Shown: positions 7,394-15,857, counted from the stretch's first letter. The stretch: 64,000 bases of DNA from Gemmatimonadaceae bacterium (GCA_035606695.1 DATNEW010000041.1:62001-126000); one strand, 5' to 3'. Notes: generated from the sequence alone by a model not told the origin. Numbers and translations: made by a program.

Positions 7394-8671
7394 CTACAGG
7401 TATCCCATCGCCTGGAGCGCCTCGTAGCGGCGAAGCGGCGACGACGGAAAGTTGGTTCCACCGCCGTCGATGCGAAACGAGCGTCCGGGAAACTTCACCG
7501 CATGCGCCTTCGCGACGACCGCTTCCCACGCGGTGGGAATGGTGTAGCCGAACGCGTTCGCGACGAGCACGTCGTCGTAGTAGCCGGCGGTCAGCAGGAG
7601 ATCGCCTTCTCGGTACGCGTCGTAGAGGTACAGATCTCGCGCGATCGTCTCGGGAAACTGAATCACCTTCCCCGACGCGCGATGATCCATGTACATCGAG
7701 CACGACGCGCCGAAGCCCGGCGCGAAGTTGGGACGGAACGTGCCGTCGACGAGTGACGCGAACGTATCGCCGAGCGGATCGCGATTCAGGTTCCACAGCA
7801 AGTTCGGATGCGCGTTGTACCCGAACCGCTCGCACTTCTCGAAGAACCAGACGCCATCGCGCGCGGCGATGAAGTTGGCGTCGCCGAATCCGGTGTAGCG
7901 CATCTCGCGGTACGCCGGAAACAAGCGGCCAACACTCTCGCGAACCGCGCGGCTGTCGACAGGAATGCCGAACACGAAATCGAACGCGCAGCCGATCAGA
8001 TCGCCCAGGTCGCCCGCGAGCTTCTTCTTCGATTCGATCGACATGAACGCGAATTGGGGTTCGCCGTTGACGAACCACACCTCGACGTTCGTCTCGATCC
8101 CGTCCTTGAGCTCCTGCAGTACGAAGGACGAGTTGGTGCCCAGCGACTTGAGATGCTGCCGCAACTCGAGATTGGCCTCCTCCGCCGTCTCCGACTGCGG
8201 CAGCCACGTCTCGTAATTCTCGCCGCGATCGGGCTTGTACACGTACGCCGTGTTCGGGTGCTGCTCCAGGAAGGACACCGCCGCACACGACTCGTCGAAC
8301 GCGAAGGAAGGCGGCGGCGTGATGCCGTACTTTTCGACGAAGCTCAGACAAGCGTCGCGGTCGTGCTCCATCGTGTCCGCATACTTGCCGCCGCCGAGCA
8401 CCTTGAAGCCCTCGGACCGCAGCAGCTCGTTCTCCTCGACGCTGTGGTTCTCGTCCCACACCCAGTACGCGTTGCGGAAGCGGTGGCGGTCGTGAATCAC
8501 CTCGCGCAGGGCGCGCTTCTCAACGAGCCCGTTGCCGACGAGATCGTACGCGCAGGCCGCGCGCCGGTCGGCGATGCCACGATAGGCAACCAACACGTCG
8601 TGACCCTCGTCGCGGAGGCGAAGGGCGAATCCTAGACCGGCGAAGTGACTGGTGGCGATGACGAAGCGCAT
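7394..8671 (-). CDS. ATP-grasp ligase, PurD-like
   Basis: 425-aa cytoplasmic enzyme of the ATP-grasp superfamily. The N-terminal preATP-grasp region (about 1-95) begins with a Rossmann-like strand MRFVIATSHFAGLG. The central ATP-binding part has YVYKPDRGEN, VLQELKDGIETNVEVWFVNGEP and, later, FFEKCERFGYNAHPNLLWNL, where acidic and Asn residues would bind magnesium. The arrangement resembles phosphoribosylamine-glycine ligase-type proteins, but purine operon genes are elsewhere, so I would not call it PurD. The product is probably an amide or peptide-like bond on an unknown acceptor. It appears to be transcribed alone. Confidence 0.75.
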   Translation of the reverse strand: MRFVIATSHFAGLGFALRLRDEGHDVLVAYRGIADRRAACAYDLVGNGLVEKRALREVIHDRHRFRNAYWVWDENHSVEENELLRSEGFKVLGGGKYADTMEHDRDACLSFVEKYGITPPPSFAFDESCAAVSFLEQHPNTAYVYKPDRGENYETWLPQSETAEEANLELRQHLKSLGTNSSFVLQELKDGIETNVEVWFVNGEPQFAFMSIESKKKLAGDLGDLIGCAFDFVFGIPVDSRAVRESVGRLFPAYREMRYTGFGDANFIAARDGVWFFEKCERFGYNAHPNLLWNLNRDPLGDTFASLVDGTFRPNFAPGFGASCSMYMDHRASGKVIQFPETIARDLYLYDAYREGDLLLTAGYYDDVLVANAFGYTIPTAWEAVVAKAHAVKFPGRSFRIDGGGTNFPSSPLRRYEALQAMGYL

Positions 8672-8756
8672 GGCGCTTCTCTCGAATTCAAGCGGCGTGC
8701 CGGTACGAACTGTGCATTTTGCGGCACGCGAGTCGAACCCTTCTCACGAGAGCGGA

Positions 8757-8885
8757 ATGAGCAAACTGCTGCGCGGCGTCGCCGCCGGGTACGGTGCGAA
8801 AAAACTGGGTGGCGGCTGCTTCAGCACCGTCCTGATTTTCATCCTGCTTTGGTGGCTGCTCGGCCACTTCGGAATCTTCAAGTAG
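8757..8885 (+). CDS. 42-residue single-pass membrane protein
   Basis: Short open frame from the ATG at 8757, preceded by a GAGAGCGGA purine stretch. The product has an amphipathic Gly/Lys-rich start (MSKLLRGVAAGYGAKKLGGG) and one strong transmembrane helix (STVLIFILLWWLLGHFGIF), ending two residues after the helix. It lies divergent from the ATP-grasp gene and its end overlaps the convergent alkyltransferase-like gene by 8 nt. Function unknown. Supported by the start signal and the clear helix, but its small size keeps confidence moderate. Confidence 0.6.
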   Translation: MSKLLRGVAAGYGAKKLGGGCFSTVLIFILLWWLLGHFGIFK

Positions 8886-9228
8886 ATATCGACGCGCGCC
8901 GTGTCTTCGTCACTCGCCAGCCGAATCGCGCGAGCGACACCCGGCCCGCCGCGTCGACACGCACACCTTCGCGCTCGAGCAGCAGGCGCTGGGTAATTCC
9001 AGCGCCGCTGCGCGCGAGCTCGAGACTCAGTCGTCCCTGCGCGTTGATCACTCGGTGCCAGGGAAGCTTGCTCCCGGGCGGCAGCGCGTGCAGTGCGTAC
9101 CCCACGAGCCGCGGCTGCCCCGGCATTCCGGCGATTCTGGCGACGCTCCCGTATGTCGTAACGCGGCCGCGCGGAATCTTCCGCACGGCCGCGTAAATCT
9201 TCTCGTACGACGTTCCGCCTCGCGGCAC
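8878..9228 (-). CDS. Alkyltransferase-like protein (ATL), MGMT family without the acceptor cysteine
   Basis: 116-aa DNA-repair protein related to the C-terminal domain of O6-methylguanine-DNA methyltransferase. Visible family features: an RGRVTTYGSVARIAG helix-turn-helix and arginine-finger region, LVGYALHALPPGSKLPWHRVI, and the GITQRLLLEREGV region. The active-site PCHR of true methyltransferases is PWHR here, the hallmark of ATL proteins, which bind O6-alkylguanine and hand lesions to nucleotide excision repair instead of removing the alkyl group. The GTG at 9226-9228 is chosen; the frame is open further upstream but would overlap the GntR gene. It sits 16 nt downstream of that regulator and may be cotranscribed. 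Confidence 0.85.
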   Translation of the reverse strand: MPRGGTSYEKIYAAVRKIPRGRVTTYGSVARIAGMPGQPRLVGYALHALPPGSKLPWHRVINAQGRLSLELARSGAGITQRLLLEREGVRVDAAGRVSLARFGWRVTKTRRASIST

Positions 9229-9244
9229 GCGGGCGCCCTGGTCG

Positions 9245-10015
9245 CTACTTCCTCGATCCGGCCGCGGACCCCACCGCGGCGCCTCGCTGCTCCTGCAGCA
9301 GCTCGACGAGCGAGCACCCGGCGCCGAGGATGTGCTTGCGCATGCGATCGAGCGCGGTGTCGACGTCGTTGGCGACGATCGCATTCGTGATGGCGCGGTG
9401 CTCCTCGTTCGCGCGTTCGCCGCCGTGCGCAAGCAGCACCTGCATGCGGAAGTAGCGATCGCTGTGCTGATGCAGTTTCTGCAGCAGGTTCATCGTGAAG
9501 ACGCGGTTCGCCGGCGCGTACAACGCCGAATGGAAGTGCCAGTTGAGCGGCCCCCACCGCGTCGCCTCGCCGGCGCGCAACGCGTCCTCGAATTCATCGA
9601 GCACGTCGATCGCGCGGTCCAGTTGTTCCTTCGTCATGCGGGGAATGGCGCGACGCAGCAGATCGGACTCGATGTCCGCGCGCAACTCGAAGAGCTCGAC
9701 GATCTCCTCGAGCGAGAGACTCGACACGACGGCGCCACGGTGCGGGCTGAACGTCACCAGCCCTTCGGCCTCGAGCTGGCGCAACGCTTCGCGCACGGGA
9801 ATGCGGCTCACGCCCAGTTCGTCGGCGAGCGCATCCTGGCGCAGCGGCTCGCCTTCGGGGTAGTCGCCGCGCAGAATGCGTTCGCGAAGTGCGTCGACCG
9901 TCATGCTGGCGATGGTCTGCCGTTGAATCGGCACGGCGGTACCGCGTGTGGGCGCGACAGGGATTGCTGAATAGAGGGGGAGGCGGCTCGGTTCGGTGGC
10001 GGAACGTCTCGTCAT
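9245..10015 (-). CDS. GntR-family transcriptional regulator, FCD (FadR-like) subfamily
   Basis: 256-aa DNA-binding regulator. The winged helix spans about residues 33-98, with the characteristic ALADELGVSRIPVREALRQL recognition region and the wing around TFSPHRGAVV. Residues about 105-240 form an all-helical FCD ligand domain, with conserved Asp/His positions (NWHFHSALY, EEHRAITNAIVAND) that bind metal and carboxylates in relatives. The ligand is unknown. A perfect 13-bp palindrome at 10085-10097, 70 bases upstream of its start and between it and the divergent TauE gene, is a plausible operator, so it may regulate itself and that transporter. Confidence 0.92.
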   Translation of the reverse strand: MTRRSATEPSRLPLYSAIPVAPTRGTAVPIQRQTIASMTVDALRERILRGDYPEGEPLRQDALADELGVSRIPVREALRQLEAEGLVTFSPHRGAVVSSLSLEEIVELFELRADIESDLLRRAIPRMTKEQLDRAIDVLDEFEDALRAGEATRWGPLNWHFHSALYAPANRVFTMNLLQKLHQHSDRYFRMQVLLAHGGERANEEHRAITNAIVANDVDTALDRMRKHILGAGCSLVELLQEQRGAAVGSAAGSRK

Positions 10016-10084
10016 CCAAGCTCCATGGGGACCGCGGGTACCGCGAGTGCGACGCGCAACGGTGCAACTTTATCGCAACGCGGC

Positions 10085-10097
10085 GGATACAGTATCC
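10085..10097. promoter_or_regulatory. Candidate GntR operator palindrome
   Basis: Perfect inverted repeat GGATAC-A-GTATCC in the gap between the GntR regulator and the divergent TauE/SafE gene. FCD-type GntR proteins often bind short palindromes containing ATAC/GTAT half sites. The assignment is by position and symmetry only. Confidence 0.35.
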
Positions 10098-10286
10098 TCG
10101 CGTTCGCCATGCCGCAAGCAAGGCACCGCTTCGACCGGCAACGCATTACCATCTCCGCCCATGCCCTTCCGGACACGCGGTCCTTGAAGCATCCTCAAGG
10201 CTGCCCGCAAGTCCACGCCACGACCGTCCGAACGGCGTCCCCACCGCATATCTCACTCTCATCCGGCCGTCCCGGGACCCTATCTC

Positions 10287-11252
10287 ATGGACTTCCTGAC
10301 CCGCGTTCGCAATGCAGAACCGATCGCTCTTCTCATCGCCGCCATGGGAGCCGTCACCCTGTTTTATTTGGTGATCTTCATTCGCGCGATGGTTCGCGAT
10401 CGAGAGTCCGGTCAGCCGGTCAGGTCATCGGCCCTCATGTGGCCGATCAGCTTCGTCGCCAACTTCTTCGACACACTCGGCGTCGGCTCGTATGCGACGA
10501 CGACGACGATGGTGCGGTTCTTCAAGCTGATTCCGGACGAAAAGATTCCGGGCTCGCTGAACGTTGGCTACGTGTTGCCGACCGTGACCGAAGCCTTTCT
10601 GTTCATCTATGGATTCCGCGGCCTGATCACCGTCGAGCCGGTGCAGGTCGATCCCAGAACGCTGATCTCCCTCATCGTTGCCTCGATTCTTGGCGCATGG
10701 CTCGGCGCCGGCGTCGTTTCGTCCTGGCCGCGCCGAAAGATCCAGGTCGGTATGGGACTGTGCCTTCTCGCCGCCGCCATCATCATGGTCGTGCGCATGA
10801 CCGTCTTCCATTCCCTGACCGTCGGAACCACGAGCCTCACGGGCACGCGATGGATTCTTGGGATGGGCGGCTTGTTCATCCTGGGCGCGCTGATGACACT
10901 GGGCATCGGCCTCTACGCGCCGTGCTTGATTCTCGTGACCGCGCTGGGCATGACGGAGAAGTCGGCGTTCCCGATCATGATGGGCGCGTGCGCGTTCCTC
11001 ATGCCGGTGGCCGTCGCACGGTTCATTCGGGCGCGCGCGTACTATTCGCCGGCGATGATCGGCATGGCGATCGCCGGCATTCCGGCCGTGCTGCTCGCCG
11101 TGAAGTGGTTTACGAATCTGCCGATGGCGTACGTCAAAGTCCTGGTCATCGTCGTGGTGACGTACACCGCGATCAGCATGCTGCGCGCGGCGCGCAGAGA
11201 GAGAGACCTCGCCAGCGACGCGACCGCGGCGGAAGCGCAGCCGGCGCTGTGA
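10287..11252 (+). CDS. TauE/SafE-family anion permease
   Basis: 321-aa polytopic membrane protein with about eight hydrophobic helices (for example ALLIAAMGAVTLFYLVIF, LISLIVASILGAWLGAGVV and VLVIVVVTYTAISML). The repeated motif pattern FDTLGVGSYATTT in the first half and GLYAPCLI in the second is that of TauE/SafE permeases, which move sulfite, organosulfonates or other organic anions across the inner membrane. The substrate cannot be told from sequence. A FadR-like regulator is divergent to it. A palindromic repeat follows the stop codon. Confidence 0.85.
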   Translation: MDFLTRVRNAEPIALLIAAMGAVTLFYLVIFIRAMVRDRESGQPVRSSALMWPISFVANFFDTLGVGSYATTTTMVRFFKLIPDEKIPGSLNVGYVLPTVTEAFLFIYGFRGLITVEPVQVDPRTLISLIVASILGAWLGAGVVSSWPRRKIQVGMGLCLLAAAIIMVVRMTVFHSLTVGTTSLTGTRWILGMGGLFILGALMTLGIGLYAPCLILVTALGMTEKSAFPIMMGACAFLMPVAVARFIRARAYYSPAMIGMAIAGIPAVLLAVKWFTNLPMAYVKVLVIVVVTYTAISMLRAARRERDLASDATAAEAQPAL

Positions 11253-11267
11253 GCAAAGTGCCCTTTC

Positions 11268-11371
11268 GTCATCCCGAGCGAGCGTCGGCGAGTCGAGGGA
11301 CCCCCGTCCCGGCGGAGGAGTTCTCCGTAGTGAAGGGGATCCCTCGACTCGCTTCGTTCACTCGGGATGAC
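11268..11371. repeat. Palindromic repeat with GTCATCC ends (copy 2)
   Basis: 104-bp element between the 3' ends of two convergent genes. Outer arms read GTCATCCCGAGCGA and, at the other end, its near-complement ending TCGGGATGAC; an inner pair GAGTCGAGGGA / TCCCTCGACTC extends the pairing. It would fold into one long hairpin in either strand and may end both transcripts. Same ends as the copies at 6516 and 27063. Confidence 0.85.
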
Positions 11372-11408
11372 AACTCCTCGCTGACGTTCGCACGCGATGA
11401 CTGCGTAG

Positions 11409-13172
11409 TCAGTGTATCGCGCAGAACGTCTTGACCTGCTCCGACACATACGGCCGCAGCTTGGCGACGTAGTCGAGGAACTGCTTCGCTGCCTCGGGCG
11501 CCGCGGCACCGCCGCTCACCAGATTGATCTCGGCATCGGTCAGCGTGGAGTCGGCGAGCTTCGATAACTCGCAGCTCTTGGCCGGCGTCGCTTCGTTGGC
11601 CGCCGACTGGCTGATCGACAACGATGATGCTCCGAGCAGGAATTTTGCCTGCGCCGACGGGGCGATTTTCTCGGCGAACGCCAGGAACTTGATCGCGCGC
11701 TGATAGTCCTCTCGCTTCTGCGTTCCGGTCGCCGCCTTGTACAACGCGTTGCCGCGCGCGAGCGCGAATTGCGCGACGGTGCCGCGGTCTTCCCCGTTCT
11801 TCAACGCGAGGTCGATCGACGCGAGCGCGCTGTCAGGCTGGCCGGCGTCCATCTCGAGCTGCGCTAGCTGCAGGTAGCCATGCTGGAGCTTCGGATTGGC
11901 AGCCAGGGCGCGCCGCGTTTCCTCGAGCGCACCGGACGCGTTGCCGCTGCTCTTGAGATTCTGCGCGGCGAGCACGTGAAGCTCGGCGCTTTCGGGAAAA
12001 CGCGCCAGTCCTCGCGGCAGTGCCGCGTCGTTTTCCGCGTGAACGAGCTGCAGATAGACGACGTACAACGGCGCATCCTTCGGGAATTTCGCGACGCCCA
12101 TCGCGGCGATCGCCAGCGCGCGCGACGGTTGGCTGTCGGATCGATACGCTGTCGCGAGCCGTGAGTAGAAATCAGGATCGTTCTGGGCGCCCAGGTCCTT
12201 GTCGAGCAACCGCTCGCCGGCGGCGATGGCACCCTTCCAGTCGTTGTACGCGAGATGCACGAGCCACCGGAGCTTGAGCAGCGGCAGGTTTTCAGGGTGC
12301 TCGTTGGTCCCGCGGTCGATCAGCGGCGCGGCCACGCGCGCGTTGCCTTCGCGCGCGAGCGCGTTCACGACTTTCTCGATCAATGCTTCGTTCGACGAGT
12401 CCGTCGCGAGCAAACGGACCCACTCAGGCGCCGCCGCCTCTTGCTTGCCCTTGCTGTCGAGCGCCTGCGCGAGATCCTCGAGGGCGATGGGATTGGCCGG
12501 CGCCACTTTCAGAATCGCCTGCGAAACCGCGATGACGCTGTCGGCCGAGACGTCGAGCTTCGCCAGTGCATTCAACAGACAGATTCGAGCCGGGACCGCC
12601 GGCGCATATGCGGAGATTGCGGTCGCCGCCGCGGCGACGCCCTCTTTGGGCCGATTTTCACGATCGGCGTTCTCGCAAAGGCGCAGTGGCACGAGCTGCT
12701 TTCGTGCGGCGACGGCGTCGCGCGCGAGCGCCTCGGCCGCGTCGCTCACGGTTGGTCCGTCGGCGGCGAGCGGCTGCGTCAGTCGAAGATCGCGCACCAG
12801 CGTGAGCTCGGCATCGATGTGGACTTTGCCCGTGGCGCGCGTCACGGTGCCCGTGATGCGTTCATCCGCGCGGAACTTCCGCGCCATTTCCTTCAGCTCG
12901 CCTTCGCTGAGAACGGCGTTCTCCTCGAAGCCGGACAGGCGCAGCCACTCGTCGATGTCGCCGCCCGAGATGACCCGAAGCTCGCTGCGCGGAAACGCGC
13001 CGGCGATGCGGCTGCGCACGATGTCACTCGCTTTGCCGGCGATGCCGCGGTCGGAGCCGCGGAACGCCGGGACGATCAGGATCTGAGTGGTGAATTTCTG
13101 CTGCGCGCCGGCCTCGATGGGCCACAGGGCGGCAGCGAATATCAACGACAGGACGGTCGAGCGTAGCGGCAT
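11409..13172 (-). CDS. Secreted TPR-repeat protein
   Basis: 587-aa protein with a signal peptide (MPLRSTVLSLIFAAALWPIEAGAQ). Residues about 25-150 include a segment resembling the N-terminal sensor or TolB-like part of outer-envelope proteins (FTTQILIVPAFRGSDRG, ERITGTVTRATGKVHIDAELT), which forms nucleotide-independent beta/alpha units in related proteins. From about 190 to the end it is a helical array of tetratricopeptide-like repeats (ALEDLAQALDSKG, YLQLAQLEMDAGQPDSALAS). TPR arrays mediate protein contacts. The start at 13172 gives the signal peptide; an upstream ATG at 13292 adds a basic tail without it. A terminator-like hairpin and a cupredoxin gene lie upstream. Confidence 0.75.
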   Translation of the reverse strand: MPLRSTVLSLIFAAALWPIEAGAQQKFTTQILIVPAFRGSDRGIAGKASDIVRSRIAGAFPRSELRVISGGDIDEWLRLSGFEENAVLSEGELKEMARKFRADERITGTVTRATGKVHIDAELTLVRDLRLTQPLAADGPTVSDAAEALARDAVAARKQLVPLRLCENADRENRPKEGVAAAATAISAYAPAVPARICLLNALAKLDVSADSVIAVSQAILKVAPANPIALEDLAQALDSKGKQEAAAPEWVRLLATDSSNEALIEKVVNALAREGNARVAAPLIDRGTNEHPENLPLLKLRWLVHLAYNDWKGAIAAGERLLDKDLGAQNDPDFYSRLATAYRSDSQPSRALAIAAMGVAKFPKDAPLYVVYLQLVHAENDAALPRGLARFPESAELHVLAAQNLKSSGNASGALEETRRALAANPKLQHGYLQLAQLEMDAGQPDSALASIDLALKNGEDRGTVAQFALARGNALYKAATGTQKREDYQRAIKFLAFAEKIAPSAQAKFLLGASSLSISQSAANEATPAKSCELSKLADSTLTDAEINLVSGGAAAPEAAKQFLDYVAKLRPYVSEQVKTFCAIH

Positions 13173-13352
13173 CGCAACGAAGCGGCTCGAGAGGGTGGGC
13201 GGGAGACGTCGTTCGATCGGCGGTGCTGTCGGACGTTCCTTCGGTAGACTATGATCGAGATTTGTATGTAAAGGTAACGCTCGACGCGGCAAAGCGTTGA
13301 CGGGTCCGCCGCGAGCCAGGTTTTTTTGATGAACACTTTACAATTCCTACGC

Positions 13353-13383
13353 AAAAAAGGCCCGCCGGTCGGCGAGCCTTTTC
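13353..13383 (-). terminator. Rho-independent terminator of the cupredoxin gene
   Basis: On the minus strand the sequence reads AAAAGGCTCGCC, a short loop, then GGCGGGCC followed by TTTTTT, about 50 bases beyond the stop codon of the cupredoxin gene. A GC-rich stem directly followed by a T-tract in the right orientation makes this one of the clearest terminators in the window. Confidence 0.8.
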
Positions 13384-13432
13384 ACGGAGCGAACTCGAGC
13401 GTCGAACCGACCTCGACCGTCCCCTAACCGTA

Positions 13433-13858
13433 CTACTGGACGACGACCTGGCCGTTCATCGCCGTGCCGTGGACGCCGCAGTGATACTTGAACGTGCCGG
13501 CGGTGGCGAACGTGCGGGTGAAGGTGCCGGCCGATTGCTCGGGCGAGCTGATGTTGCTGCCATCGTCGAAGACGACGCTATGTGTCACGCAGCTCGCGTA
13601 GCCACCGTACCCGGTATCGTCGCAAGCCGGCCAGGTCCACGTCACCGTGGTGCCCTTGGGCACATTCACCGTCCCGGGCGAGAAGGTCTGGCTGCTCGTC
13701 ATGGTGACTTGGTTCGTGTTCGAGGTGGTCGGCGGTGGTCCGCCGGTGACCGGCGGAGTGGTGGTCGGGCCCGTGCTATCGCCGCTGCCGCCGGCGCCGC
13801 CGCAACCGGCAAGTACGGCGGCTGCCATCAGGGCAGCCGCGAAATTCCATCGTTTCAT
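13433..13858 (-). CDS. Cupredoxin-domain lipoprotein
   Basis: 141-aa periplasmic lipoprotein with a lipobox at LAGC (Cys19), a Gly/Ser/Pro/Thr linker (about 20-50) and a plastocyanin/azurin-like domain (about 50-141). Type-1 copper ligands are visible: His93 in CVTHSVVF, then Cys127, His130 and Met134 in YHCGVHGTAMNG. Cys79 and Cys90 could form a disulfide. Such proteins carry single electrons or hold copper. A rho-independent terminator follows the gene, which appears to be monocistronic. Confidence 0.9.
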   Translation of the reverse strand: MKRWNFAAALMAAAVLAGCGGAGGSGDSTGPTTTPPVTGGPPPTTSNTNQVTMTSSQTFSPGTVNVPKGTTVTWTWPACDDTGYGGYASCVTHSVVFDDGSNISSPEQSAGTFTRTFATAGTFKYHCGVHGTAMNGQVVVQ

Positions 13859-13933
13859 CGGGGTCCTCCAGAGCGAGAGCTGAACGTGGGAGTCGGCCTC
13901 GAAATCCGGAAGGACTTGAATTGGTTCCTGACC

Positions 13934-13959
13934 GATGCTGGAGGACGGTTTCCAGCATC
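13934..13959. other. Intergenic hairpin
   Basis: Perfect 9-bp inverted repeat GATGCTGGA / TCCAGCATC with an 8-nt loop, between two minus-strand lipoprotein genes. No T-tract follows on either strand, so termination is uncertain; it may be a transcript-stabilising hairpin. Confidence 0.4.
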
Positions 13960-13969
13960 ACCGCGTCAC

Positions 13970-14006
13970 GGCATCAGGGCATCAGGGCATCAGGGCATCA
14001 GGGCAG
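13970..14006. repeat. Octamer tandem repeat GGCATCAG x4
   Basis: Four perfect copies of GGCATCAG plus a partial fifth. The repeat overlaps the 3' end of the adjacent minus-strand gene and supplies its TGA stop codon (13990-13992) and last codons, so copy number changes would alter the C-terminus. Confidence 0.9.
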
Positions 14007-15186
14007 CAGTACCCGGGACCGAGCGCAGATTGAACAACGACTTGTAGTCGCTCGGTTGCGCTTGCTCGAGCAGCCCGCGGATGTCGCGCAGCTTCACCGC
14101 CGTGTGGTAGATCGTCCACGCCGTGCCGGCCAGCGCGGACGGCCATAAGTGGAGCGAATCGGTGCCGGCGTCGTAGCGCACCGTGCCGCGATACCACGTC
14201 GAGATCGCGCGTTGGCTCGCCAGCTTCATTGTCCTCCAGAAGATCGGCATCGCGTACGTGCGCCAGTGAATTCCGTCGGGGCTCGCGGCGAGCCAGAGAT
14301 CGCTGTACCCGCAACTGGTGCCGTCTCGGAATGCGACGACGAGCGCCACGTAACCCGCATCGCCCGGCAGCGCCGAGACGTCCAGATGCCAGACGACGGA
14401 ATTGGGGATTTTCAAGTCGACCGGCGTGGCCTCCGACCAGTTGGTTTGCTCGAAGCGCTGGCTGCTGTCCGGTTGCGCGGTACGCATCTGCACGCTGCTG
14501 CTCTGCGAGCTGCACCCATCCGCGCCGGAGCGCACGTACCAGAGCCGCGCGCCGCGATTCGCGTCGATGATCAGCGACGGCGACACCGCGTCGTGGTTGC
14601 GTTCCTTGAACGCAACGCGCGGGGCGGTCCACGTCCGCGCGTCGGCGGTCGACATGATCATGATCTTGTTGAAGCTGTCCGCGACGACGCGATAGACCTG
14701 AACCAGGCGTCCGGTCCCGGGGTCGAACGCGTGATCGGGATCCGAGTTGTACGCGCCCACGCCGGGAAACGGTACGATCGGATTCGTGATCGAGGGCGGC
14801 GTGCGCCACGACGTGTCCGTCGACGCGATCAGCACGCCCGGATTTTCATATGTTGAATTCGAATTCTTATACGGCGTGTACATCAGCCAGCACGCCGCGC
14901 CGTTCCAGGCGCGCGGCGGGCACGCGATGTCGGGATGCACGGCGTCCGACGCCGCCGAATACGAATCGGCCGGGAGCGAGACTTTGGCGAAGCGTTGCGA
15001 CACGAGCTCCGCGACGCGGTCGGGGATCGGCCGGCCGTCGAGCCGGCCGATGGCGCCTGAAACCGAGTCAGCGTGGGGAGTGGGAAGCAGAGGAGAGCGC
15101 AATGGTTGCGTCACTGCCGTCGGCGTTTTCACGTCGGAGCAGGCGACCAGTGCGGCGGCGCACGTGAGTCGTAAGAGGGCTCTCAT
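13990..15186 (-). CDS. Lipoprotein with beta-propeller-like body, function unknown
   Basis: 398-aa predicted lipoprotein with a lipobox ending at Cys16 (AALVACS). The body contains repeated blade-like segments with aromatic and Asp-rich turns (VLIASTDTSWRTPP, IMSTADARTWTAP, LWLAASPDGIHWRTY), like the Asp-box repeats of sialidases and five-bladed glycosidase propellers. No catalytic set can be identified, so a hydrolase role is unproven. The last residues are encoded by the octamer repeat, which suggests the original C-terminus may have been altered. It is followed by the cupredoxin gene on the same strand. Confidence 0.65.
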   Translation of the reverse strand: MRALLRLTCAAALVACSDVKTPTAVTQPLRSPLLPTPHADSVSGAIGRLDGRPIPDRVAELVSQRFAKVSLPADSYSAASDAVHPDIACPPRAWNGAACWLMYTPYKNSNSTYENPGVLIASTDTSWRTPPSITNPIVPFPGVGAYNSDPDHAFDPGTGRLVQVYRVVADSFNKIMIMSTADARTWTAPRVAFKERNHDAVSPSLIIDANRGARLWYVRSGADGCSSQSSSVQMRTAQPDSSQRFEQTNWSEATPVDLKIPNSVVWHLDVSALPGDAGYVALVVAFRDGTSCGYSDLWLAASPDGIHWRTYAMPIFWRTMKLASQRAISTWYRGTVRYDAGTDSLHLWPSALAGTAWTIYHTAVKLRDIRGLLEQAQPSDYKSLFNLRSVPGTAALMP

Positions 15187-15575
15187 TCCCGTTTCCTGAA
15201 CAGCAGGCTTGGAAAGGCATGTCGATCATCACGAGCGTGATCCCCGTGCGAAGACGCGGATATTCCGGGTACCGGAAAGTCAGTAACAAGCTAACGCGCG
15301 GCGCGGGAAATAGCGCCATTTGGATGCAGTGCAAATGCTTTGGTCCCAACGCGTTACAAAGTTAGTTTGCATGTAGACCAATGTATTATTGACGCAAACC
15401 AACGGCTCACCGCATTCTGCCCGGGGGTGCCAGCGGGTTCGTCACGGCATCGACACCCGTGACGGCCGTTCGGAGACGCGCCGCCACCTGGACCGATCGG
15501 GTATACTGAACGAACGCGATCGCGCACCAGCCTGGTGATGCGTCTCGCAGTCAGCCACGGCGATGAGGAGCAACC
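15187..15575. other. Divergent intergenic region with candidate regulatory signals
   Basis: About 390 bases between the minus-strand lipoprotein and the plus-strand zinc-finger gene, less GC-rich in its centre. I see a perfect palindrome TTCCGG-GTA-CCGGAA at 15263-15277, which could be an operator for the lipoprotein gene. On the minus strand, TTGCAC and TATTTC 16 bases apart (about 15300-15330) could be a promoter for that gene. No credible protein-coding frame is present. Confidence 0.4.
15501..15506 (+). promoter_or_regulatory. Possible -10 element upstream of the zinc-finger gene
   Basis: TATACT, a near-consensus sigma-70 -10 hexamer, 69 bases before the ATG of the UBP zinc-finger gene. 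There is no good -35 hexamer 16-18 bases upstream, so this is a weak call. Confidence 0.3.
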
Positions 15576-15857
15576 ATGGCGAAGCAATGCCAACACCTGA
15601 GCGACGTTCGCGACGTTCGCCCCCACACGCCGAACGGCTGTGAGGAATGTCTAAAGATGCATTCATCGTGGGTGCATCTCCGGCTTTGCCTCGAGTGCGG
15701 CCACGTCGGCTGTTGCGACGACTCACCCAATCGCCACGCGACGAAACACTTTCACTCGACGGCGCACGCCATCATCAAGAGCTTCGAGCCGGGCGAGGAT
15801 TGGGGCTACTGCTACGTCGACGATCTGATGTTCGAACCGGCGCCGACGCCCCAGTAG
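15576..15857 (+). CDS. UBP-type zinc-finger protein
   Basis: 93-aa stand-alone zinc finger of the ubiquitin-hydrolase (UBP/ZnF) type. Cys and His spacing is characteristic: Cys5/His7, GCEEC (Cys22, Cys25), RLCLECGHVGCCD (Cys38, Cys41, Cys46/47) and His54, His60, His64. In eukaryotes this fold binds the free C-terminus of ubiquitin; bacterial single-domain versions have no established function. It lies 3 nt before the damaged DUF5996 gene, so the two were probably one operon. Only the zinc sites and overall length are visible evidence. Confidence 0.88.
   Translation: MAKQCQHLSDVRDVRPHTPNGCEECLKMHSSWVHLRLCLECGHVGCCDDSPNRHATKHFHSTAHAIIKSFEPGEDWGYCYVDDLMFEPAPTPQ

Noticed and set aside
15354..15626. 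90-codon minus-strand frame between the lipoprotein and zinc-finger genes
   Set aside because: No ribosome site, no domain, and it overlaps the zinc-finger start and its promoter region.
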